Source: Scleromatobacter sp045810285 (GTDB lineage Bacteria; Pseudomonadota; Gammaproteobacteria; Burkholderiales; Burkholderiaceae_C). Taken from it: a stretch of 14,517 bases of DNA. The position numbers and the translations under genes are program-made. The stretch spans positions 1 to 14,517 of the forward strand of contig JBJMWE010000081.1 in assembly GCA_045810285.1 (NCBI GenBank), given 5' to 3'. The notes under the pieces were generated by a model. It was given only the letters and a program-made list of their open reading frames with translations, did no database searches and was not told the origin of the DNA. Below, in pieces: positions 7,120 through 12,565 of the stretch (positions within the stretch are counted from its first letter, which is position 1; each line of letters starts with the position of its first letter).

Positions 7120-7547
7120 CCACCGTGTTGCGCCAGGCCACGCGCGAGGACCTCGGCGGCCTCTGGCGAGTGCGCTACGCCGTGTCCGAGAACACGCTGG
7201 CGCCGGGGCGCATCGGCGACGACGAGGTCATCGCGCAGCTCGAGGCCACCGGCCGCGGCTGGGTGGTGGAGGAGGCGGGCGAGATCGTCGCGTTCGCGAT
7301 CGGCGACGCGAGCGGCGCCAACGTCTGGGCGCTGTTCGTCGACCCGCGCGCGGAGGGCCGTGGCCACGGCTCGCGCCTGCACGACACGATGGTGGAATGG
7401 CTGTGGACGAACGGCCTGACGACGCTGTGGCTGACCACCGGCGCCCACACCAGGGCGCGCGGCTTCTACGAGCGCCGTGGCTGGCGGTGCACCGCCGCGC
7501 TCGACGACGGCCAGGTGCGGCTGGAGCTCACGAACGCCTGGTCCTGA
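7116..7547 (+). CDS. GNAT-family N-acetyltransferase
   Basis: The protein has 143 residues, the size of a single GNAT domain. Motif A is VWALFVDPRAEGRGHGSRL (about 70-88); R78-x2-G81-x-G83 forms the acetyl-CoA pyrophosphate loop. The C-terminal part (LWLTTGAHTRARGFYERRGWR) holds the RGFYERRGW block typical of motif B, where the tyrosine often acts as general acid. The start is set by the ATGA overlap with the SnoaL-like gene. The acceptor may be a small amine, an amino acid or a protein; nothing in the sequence decides. The pairing of a periplasmic SnoaL-like protein with a cytosolic acetyltransferase suggests shared expression rather than a shared complex. It converges on the minus-strand gene ending at 7556, 8 nt away. 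Confidence 0.9.
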   Translation: MTTVLRQATREDLGGLWRVRYAVSENTLAPGRIGDDEVIAQLEATGRGWVVEEAGEIVAFAIGDASGANVWALFVDPRAEGRGHGSRLHDTMVEWLWTNGLTTLWLTTGAHTRARGFYERRGWRCTAALDDGQVRLELTNAWS

Positions 7548-7555
7548 GTCGCCGG

Positions 7556-8818
7556 TCAGCCTTTCTTGCGACCCGCCGCGGTGGCCGGCAGGCTGCCGTC
7601 GCACAGCGTCAGCACCTTGACGGTGGGCGCGCCCGGGAAGCCGTTGGCGACGGCGCCCGCGGAGCGCGCGTCGAACGCGATGCGGCAGCCGTTGGGCGAG
7701 ACCGCGACCGGCTGGGTCATCGCGCAGCCGTCGGCGCCGCCGGCCTGGCCCGGCGCCGGCTTCGCCGTGCACCAAACGCGGCGGCTCTGGTCGCCCTGCA
7801 CCACGTACAGGCCGCCTCCGTTGGCGGCCGGGCCGGGCTGGATCACGAGGTCGCCGGCGGCGGTGGCGATCATCTCGGCCGGCGCGGGCGCCGACTGCGC
7901 GTCGAGCTGGCGCACGAGGCCCGCCGGCAGGGCGTGGCGCGCGATGCGGCCGTCCAGGTCCATCGTGACCAGCGGGGCGTCGTGCGGCGGATTCTGCTGG
8001 CGGTCGTGGGCGCCCGGCGCCAGCTGGTAGGCCTTGCGGAAGGCCAGCCAGCGCACGTCGTGGGAGATGTCGTTGATCGTCAGCGCGAGGACGACCTTCT
8101 TCTTCGGCGTGACCAGCGTCGGGCCGACCGGGTGGCCGCTGTCGTCCAGCGCGCCCCAGGACAGCGTGCCGTGCTCGGGCTCGAGGTAGCGCAGCGGCTT
8201 CCTGCTGGACAGCAGGTCGCGCACGCCGAGATCCTCGGGCGCGGGCTTCAGGCAGGCGGCGGGATGCCAGCCCGCGGCGTCGGCCGCGGGGGCGAGCTGG
8301 TGCGTGGCCGGATCCCACTGCGCGAACTTCTGCACCGACGGCGCGGCACGCGAACCGACGGCAAAGCGCGACTCGAGGTCGCCGGTCTCCAGGCTCACCA
8401 GGTGATGGTTGGCGTTGGTGCAGGCCATGAAGCCGCGCGGCACCAGCACGCTGGCGCTGCGCGCCGGCACGGCGTACGCGACGATCTTGCGCACCATCCA
8501 CGGCGCCTTGGCGGCGGCATCGGCATAGGTGGTGATGGCCAGCGTGTCGTCATCGAGCCAGGCGAAGCGCCCCGGCATCTGCACGATGACGGGCACGCCG
8601 GTGTCGAGGATCTCGAGCGGCGCGTCCACCGGCGCGCCGCCGGCGCTGGCCCTGGCCGGCGCGGCGGGCACATTGGCCGGGGCCGGCGCGTGCTTGCCGT
8701 TGCCGGGGCAGTCCTGGTCGGTATAGATCGTTCCGCCTTGCGCATCGACGCATTTCTGCAGGTCGGCGAAGGCCGGGGTCGCCAGCGCCAGGGCCAGCAG
8801 CGGAAGGAGACGGATCAT
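7556..8818 (-). CDS. exported protein of unknown function with DUF4124-like N-terminus, 420 aa
   Basis: I do not recognise the whole protein. Residues 1-18 are a signal peptide (LLPLLALALATPAFA). A DUF4124-like segment follows at once, with KCVDAQGGTIYTDQDCP carrying the paired cysteines seen in that domain. A Pro/Ala-rich linker spans about 42-65. The remaining 350 residues are rich in short beta strands, for example FAWLDDDTLAITTY and MIATAAGDLVIQPG, and near the end carry VAVSPNGCRIAFDA, which resembles a PD40/WD40-like propeller blade. A periplasmic beta-propeller is therefore plausible. Cysteines recur in the C-terminal third and may form disulfides. It ends in a basic KKG tail. The gene is divergent from the DUF971-ubiE operon across 143 nt. 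Confidence 0.75.
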   Translation of the reverse strand: MIRLLPLLALALATPAFADLQKCVDAQGGTIYTDQDCPGNGKHAPAPANVPAAPARASAGGAPVDAPLEILDTGVPVIVQMPGRFAWLDDDTLAITTYADAAAKAPWMVRKIVAYAVPARSASVLVPRGFMACTNANHHLVSLETGDLESRFAVGSRAAPSVQKFAQWDPATHQLAPAADAAGWHPAACLKPAPEDLGVRDLLSSRKPLRYLEPEHGTLSWGALDDSGHPVGPTLVTPKKKVVLALTINDISHDVRWLAFRKAYQLAPGAHDRQQNPPHDAPLVTMDLDGRIARHALPAGLVRQLDAQSAPAPAEMIATAAGDLVIQPGPAANGGGLYVVQGDQSRRVWCTAKPAPGQAGGADGCAMTQPVAVSPNGCRIAFDARSAGAVANGFPGAPTVKVLTLCDGSLPATAAGRKKG

Positions 8819-8880
8819 GGATGCGGGGGCAGGTAGGTCGGGACTGCGGGATTCTCACAGCCTGTTACGAAGTTGCTGTC

Positions 8881-8894
8881 CCCCCTTTTGGGGG
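8881..8894. repeat. C5-T4-G5 hairpin in the divergent promoter region
   Basis: CCCCC-TTTT-GGGGG is a perfect stem with a tetraloop, 62 nt before the 420-aa gene's start and 67 nt before the DUF971 start. I have the impression that similar C-run/G-run hairpins recur between genes in related genomes, but that is from memory. Role unknown. Confidence 0.35.
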
Positions 8895-8921
8895 AAGTCG
8901 CCCCGGCCGCGTCGAATCCGT

Positions 8922-8935
8922 CACGCCGCGGCGTG
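8922..8935. promoter_or_regulatory. 14-bp perfect palindrome upstream of the DUF971-ubiE operon
   Basis: CACGCCGCGGCGTG is self-complementary and ends 26 nt before the DUF971 start. A TAAACT hexamer (8950-8955) between it and the ATG is a weak -10 candidate. In DNA this GC-rich such a palindrome can arise by chance, so an operator role is only a suggestion. Confidence 0.25.
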
Positions 8936-8961
8936 CCGGCCGCGAAAGATAAACTGCGGGC

Positions 8962-9369
8962 ATGACGTCCCCCGACCGCCCCACGCCCGTCGCGCTCACC
9001 GTGCACCAGCAGTCGCGCGCGCTGGAGATCGCGTTCGACGACGGGCGCAGCTTCCGCATCCCGTTCGAGCTGATGCGCGTGTATTCACCGTCCGCCGAGG
9101 TGCAGGGCCACGGCCCCGGCCAGGAGACCCTGCAGACCGGCAAGCGCGACGTGGTCATCGACGCCATCGAGCCGGTGGGACACTACGCGGTCAAGCCCAC
9201 GTTCTCCGACGGCCACGACACCGGCCTGTTCACCTGGGACTACCTCTACCGCCTGGGCGCGCAGCAGGACGCGCTGTTCGCCCAGTACCTCGAGCGCCTG
9301 GCCGCCGCCGGGCTCGACCGCGACGCCGAGATGCCCAAGCCCGGCGCCGGCTCGTGCCATTCGCATTGA
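8962..9369 (+). CDS. DUF971 (gamma-butyrobetaine hydroxylase-like N-terminal) protein
   Basis: The protein has 135 residues. The DUF971 domain covers about 10-110: ALEIAFDDGRSFRIPFELMRVYSPSAE, then KRDVVIDAIEPVGHYAVKPTFSDGHDTGLFTWDYLYRLG, with the typical GHYAVKP-x-FSDGHDTGLF core. The domain occurs alone in bacteria and fused to gamma-butyrobetaine hydroxylase in eukaryotes, and a link to Fe-S or metal handling has been suggested for relatives; its bacterial role is not settled. The C-terminus GSCHSH could bind a metal. It stands 10 nt before ubiE and is likely cotranscribed with it, a pairing I know from other Burkholderiales, which suggests a role near quinone synthesis. Confidence 0.88.
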   Translation: MTSPDRPTPVALTVHQQSRALEIAFDDGRSFRIPFELMRVYSPSAEVQGHGPGQETLQTGKRDVVIDAIEPVGHYAVKPTFSDGHDTGLFTWDYLYRLGAQQDALFAQYLERLAAAGLDRDAEMPKPGAGSCHSH

Positions 9370-9379
9370 AAGACCCAAG

Positions 9380-10111
9380 ATGACCCATACCCACTTCGGC
9401 TACGAGACCGTCGACGAGGCTGAGAAGGCCGGCAAGGTGCGCGGCGTGTTCGACTCCGTCGCGAAGAAGTACGACGTGATGAACGACCTCATGTCGGGTG
9501 GCCTGCACCGCGCCTGGAAGGCCTACACCGTCGCCGTGGCCAACCTGAAGGCCGGCGACCGGGCGCTCGACATCGCCGGCGGCACCGGCGACCTGGCGCG
9601 TGCGTTCGCCAAGCGGGTCGGCCCCACGGGCATGGTCGTGCACACCGACATCAACGAGGCGATGCTGCGCGTCGGCCGCGACCGCCTGATCGACGAGGGC
9701 CTGGTGCTGCCCACCACGATCTGCGACGCCGAGAAGCTGCCGTTCCCCAGCGGCCAGTTCGACCTCGTCAGCGTGGCCTTCGGCCTGCGCAACATGACGC
9801 ACAAGAACGGCGCGCTGGCCGAGATGAACCGCGTGCTGCGCCCGGGCGGCCGCCTGCTGGTGCTCGAGTTCTCGAAGATCGCGGCGCCGCTGCAGAAGGC
9901 CTACGACTGGTACTCGTTCAACGTGCTGCCGCGCGTGGGCAAGCTGGTGGCCGGCGACGCGGACAGCTATCGCTACCTCGCCGAATCGATCCGCATGCAC
10001 CCCGACCAGGCGACGCTGAAGGCGATGATGAAGACGGCGGGCTTCGGGCATGTCGACGTCCACGACATGGCGGCGGGGGCGGTCGCACTCCACGTCGGCA
10101 TCAAGTGCTGA
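9380..10111 (+). CDS. ubiE: UbiE, ubiquinone/menaquinone C-methyltransferase
   Basis: The protein has 243 residues (E. coli UbiE 251). It is a class I SAM-dependent methyltransferase that C-methylates the benzoquinol ring in ubiquinone synthesis and demethylmenaquinol in menaquinone synthesis. The family signature VFDSVAKKYDVMNDLMSGGLHRAWK (23-47) is followed by motif I LDIAGGTGDLA (63-73), HTDINEAML with the ribose-binding Asp (about 88), and VAFGLRNM and LRPGGRLLVLEF further on. The C-terminus ALHVGIKC matches the usual end of the family. The start at 9380 follows the DUF971 stop by 10 nt, and galE starts 4 nt after the stop, so it sits inside one operon. Confidence 0.97.
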   Translation: MTHTHFGYETVDEAEKAGKVRGVFDSVAKKYDVMNDLMSGGLHRAWKAYTVAVANLKAGDRALDIAGGTGDLARAFAKRVGPTGMVVHTDINEAMLRVGRDRLIDEGLVLPTTICDAEKLPFPSGQFDLVSVAFGLRNMTHKNGALAEMNRVLRPGGRLLVLEFSKIAAPLQKAYDWYSFNVLPRVGKLVAGDADSYRYLAESIRMHPDQATLKAMMKTAGFGHVDVHDMAAGAVALHVGIKC

Positions 10112-10115
10112 ACGC

Positions 10116-11138
10116 ATGGCCACGATCCTGCTGACCGGCGCGACCGGCTACATCGCCTCCCACACCTGGCTCGAGCTGATGGCCGCGGGCCACGACGTCG
10201 TCGGCCTCGATGACTTCTCCAACAGCTCCCCCGAGGTGCTCAACCGCCTGGAGGAACTCTCCGGCAAGGCGCCCGTGTTCGAGCGCGCCAGCGTGTGCGA
10301 CGCCGCTGCGATGGACGGCGTGTTCGCGCGCCACCGCATCGACGCCGTCGTGCACTTCGCCGCGTTCAAGGCGGTGGGCGAGTCGACGCAGCAGCCGCTG
10401 CGCTACTACGCCAACAACATCGGCGGCCTGCTGACGCTGTGCACGGCGATGCAGGCGCACGGCGTCCGGCGCATCGTCTTCAGCTCCAGCGCCACGGTGT
10501 ACGGCAAGCCCGAGACGCTGCCGATCCGTGAGGACGCCGGCACCAGCACGACCAACCCGTACGGCGAGACCAAGCTGATCGGCGAGAAGATCCTGCGCGA
10601 CATGACGGCCGCCGACCCGACCTGGCAGACGGGCATCCTGCGCTACTTCAACCCGGTGGGCGCGCACGCGAGCGGGCGCATCGGCGAGGATCCGCGCGGC
10701 ATCCCGAACAACCTGATGCCCTACGTGGCGCAGGTGGCCGTGGGCCGCCGGCCGCGGCTGTCGGTGTTCGGCGACGACTACGACACGCCCGACGGCACCG
10801 GCGTGCGCGACTACATCCACGTGGTCGATCTCGCGCAGGGCCACGTCAAGGCGCTCGCCAGGCTGCTGGGCGCGCCCGGCTCGCTGCTGCTCAACCTCGG
10901 CACGGGCCGCGGCTACAGCGTGCTGGAACTGATCTCCGCCTACGAGAAGGCGAGCGGCAGGCCCGTGCCCTACGACATCGTCGCGCGCCGCCCCGGCGAC
11001 ATCGACAGCTGCTACGCGGATCCCGCCCGGGCGCTCGCCGACATCGGCTGGCAGGCCACGCGCGACCTGGCCGCGATGTGCGAGGACAGCTGGCGCTGGC
11101 AGACGATGAATCCGGGCGGGTTCGACGCGGCGGCGTGA
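10116..11138 (+). CDS. galE: UDP-glucose 4-epimerase (GalE), Cys299 type
   Basis: The protein has 340 residues and aligns with E. coli GalE (338) almost without gaps. It interconverts UDP-glucose and UDP-galactose with tightly bound NAD. The Rossmann loop reads TGATGYIASHT (7-17), where the usual third glycine is alanine. Catalytic residues stand at the E. coli numbers: S124 in SSSATVYG, and Y149-x3-K153 in YGETK. Also seen are RYFNPVGAH (about 177-185), EDPRGIPNNLMPY (191-203) and DGTGVRDYIHVVDLA (226-240). Position 299 is Cys where the E. coli enzyme has Tyr; in GalE a small residue here opens the pocket to N-acetylated sugars. The product could feed lipopolysaccharide or exopolysaccharide synthesis. 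It lies 4 nt after ubiE, and its stop overlaps the next start (TGATG). Confidence 0.96.
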   Translation: MATILLTGATGYIASHTWLELMAAGHDVVGLDDFSNSSPEVLNRLEELSGKAPVFERASVCDAAAMDGVFARHRIDAVVHFAAFKAVGESTQQPLRYYANNIGGLLTLCTAMQAHGVRRIVFSSSATVYGKPETLPIREDAGTSTTNPYGETKLIGEKILRDMTAADPTWQTGILRYFNPVGAHASGRIGEDPRGIPNNLMPYVAQVAVGRRPRLSVFGDDYDTPDGTGVRDYIHVVDLAQGHVKALARLLGAPGSLLLNLGTGRGYSVLELISAYEKASGRPVPYDIVARRPGDIDSCYADPARALADIGWQATRDLAAMCEDSWRWQTMNPGGFDAAA

Positions 11139-11776
11139 TGCCGGCGGACGGCGCCGCGCCGGGGGTGCGCCCCGTCGTGGCGGCCTTCGACTTCGACGGC
11201 ACGATCACCGATCGCGACACGCTGGTGCCGTTCCTCGTGCTGGCGTTCGGGCGCGCGCGGGTCGCGGCGGCCTTCGCGACGCTGCCGCTCACGGGCCTGG
11301 GCTGGCTGCTGCGGCGCGTGTCCATCGACGCATTCAAGCGCCGCGTGCTGCGCCGCCTCGTCGCGGGCGCGCCCGCGGAACGCCTGCGCGCGCTCGGGCC
11401 GGCGCACACGAGTGCCGTCCGGCGCTGGCTGCGCCTCGATGCCGTCGAACGGATCGAATGGCACCGCGGGCAGGGCCACCGGCTGGTGCTGGTGAGTTCG
11501 ACGCTCGACCTATATCTCGCGGACGTGGCGAGCGAACTCGGGTTCCACGACGTGCTGTGCACGCGCCTGGCCCGCGCGCCCGGGGCCGACGGCATCGAGC
11601 GCTTCACCGGCCTGCTGGAGGGCGCCGATTGCACCGGCGCCGAGAAGCTGCGCCGCCTGCAGGCCCTGGTCGGCGACCTGCGCGAGGTCGAACTGCATGC
11701 GTATGGCGACAGCGCGGGGGATCGCGAGCTGCTCGCCGCCGCCGATCACCCGCATTTCCGGCCGTTCCGGCGCTGA
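11138..11776 (+). CDS. HAD-IB family phosphatase
   Basis: The protein has 212 residues and belongs to the HAD superfamily, subfamily IB (phosphoserine-phosphatase-like). Motif I is AFDFDGTITDRDT (16-28), with D18 as nucleophile and D20 as acid/base. Motif II is LVSST, with the phosphate-binding Ser. The motif III Lys lies in GAEKLRRL, and motif IV is YGDSAGDREL with the Mg-binding Asp pair. A helical cap fills the space after motif I, and its LVPFLVLAFGRARVAAAFATLP stretch is hydrophobic, as in relatives that act on lipid-linked or membrane-near substrates such as PgpC. The substrate is not known. The start overlaps the galE stop as TGATG, so the two are coupled, and ubiJ follows closely. Confidence 0.88.
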   Translation: MPADGAAPGVRPVVAAFDFDGTITDRDTLVPFLVLAFGRARVAAAFATLPLTGLGWLLRRVSIDAFKRRVLRRLVAGAPAERLRALGPAHTSAVRRWLRLDAVERIEWHRGQGHRLVLVSSTLDLYLADVASELGFHDVLCTRLARAPGADGIERFTGLLEGADCTGAEKLRRLQALVGDLREVELHAYGDSAGDRELLAAADHPHFRPFRR

Positions 11777-11817
11777 GCATGCCCGTCGGGTTGCCCCCGC
11801 CACCTACAATCGCCTTC

Positions 11818-12357
11818 ATGGACTTGCCTTTCCAGGATCTCTGGCTTCCCGCCGTGCGCAACCGCATGGTGCTGTTCGCCAACCACGTGCTGACGGGCTG
11901 CCCGCCTGCGGTCGAGCGCCTGCGCGTGCATGCGGGCAAGACGATGCGCGTCGAGTTCAGCGGCTGGCCGGGCCTGGTGCCGGTGCCGCCGCCGTTGTCG
12001 CTGCGCGTCACGCCGGCCGGGCTGTTCGAAGGCATCGAGGCGGCCGACGAGGCCGGCCTCGTGCCCGACCTGCAGGTGCGCCTCGACGCGGCCGATCCGG
12101 CCAAGGCCGCCGGCAACGTGCTCAAGGGGGGGCTGCCGCCCATGTCCATCGACGGCGACGGCGCGCTGGCGGCCGACGTCAACTGGATCGCGCAGAACGT
12201 GCGCTGGGATCCGGCCGCTGACGCCGAGCGCTTCTTCGGCCCCACGGTCGCCGAGGCCGTGAGCCGCGCCAACGAACAGTTCTCGCAGGTCGGCGAAAAG
12301 GTGCGCAGCGCGGTGGGGCAGCTGTTCGACCAGTTGCAGGCGCGCAAGAGGTCGTGA
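11818..12357 (+). CDS. ubiJ: UbiJ, SCP2-domain ubiquinone biosynthesis accessory factor
   Basis: The protein has 179 residues (E. coli UbiJ 201). UbiJ binds ubiquinone intermediates in its SCP2 lipid pocket and, with UbiK, supports the soluble hydroxylation complex. The SCP2-like part covers about 15-110: LFANHVLTGCPPAVERLRVHAG, then MRVEFSGWPGLVPVPPPLSLRVTPAG and LQVRLDAADPAKAAGNVL. The C-terminal 40 residues (VAEAVSRANEQFSQVGEKVRSAVGQLFDQLQ) should form a helix or coiled coil, the usual UbiK-binding region. An in-frame ATG at 11779, 2 nt after the HAD stop, would add 13 residues; I prefer 11818 because MDLPFQDL looks like a normal family start. Identity rests on the SCP2 features and its place before ubiB. 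Confidence 0.88.
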   Translation: MDLPFQDLWLPAVRNRMVLFANHVLTGCPPAVERLRVHAGKTMRVEFSGWPGLVPVPPPLSLRVTPAGLFEGIEAADEAGLVPDLQVRLDAADPAKAAGNVLKGGLPPMSIDGDGALAADVNWIAQNVRWDPAADAERFFGPTVAEAVSRANEQFSQVGEKVRSAVGQLFDQLQARKRS

Positions 12358-12565
12358 CGCTCTCGCTCATGCGCCAGGCCGGTGCAGTGGCGAGCGCATG
12401 GCGGGCCGTGCGCTGGGCCGCTCCCGAGGAGGCCCGCATCCCCTTGGGGGCCGAGCGTGGACGAAAACAGTCCGGGGGACTGTTTTCCGCCTCGCGAGGG
12501 GCCGGGCCGCTGGCCCGGCGCGGCCTGCAGGGCCGGCCGACGTACTCGTCGGACGAGGGGCTCAC
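12358..12565. repeat. hairpin-rich intergenic segment, possible dispersed repeat
   Basis: The 208-nt gap between ubiJ and ubiB is full of inverted repeats. The strongest is 12463-12487, with 11-bp perfect arms (GAAAACAGTCC and its complement) around GGG. Next are 12501-12519 (GCCGGGCC-GCT-GGCCCGGC), the palindrome CCTGCAGG (12524-12531), a CCCC-TT-GGGG stem (12440-12449) and CTCGTC-G-GACGAG (12545-12557) right before the ubiB ribosome-binding site. The A-rich and T-rich arms of the first hairpin are unlike the GC-rich surroundings. No gene is convincing here. I suspect a dispersed palindromic repeat of the lineage, which a whole-genome search would show. Confidence 0.45.
12555..12560 (+). promoter_or_regulatory. 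ubiB ribosome-binding site
   Basis: GAGGGG lies 5 nt before the ubiB ATG at 12566 and decides that start over upstream in-frame codons. Its first bases are part of the 3' arm of the CTCGTC/GACGAG hairpin, so folding could partly hide it. Confidence 0.5.

Noticed and set aside
6849..8501. 550-codon minus-strand frame
   Set aside because: It is offset from the 420-aa exported gene, which has a signal peptide and coherent protein composition, and antisense to GNAT and SnoaL-like genes.
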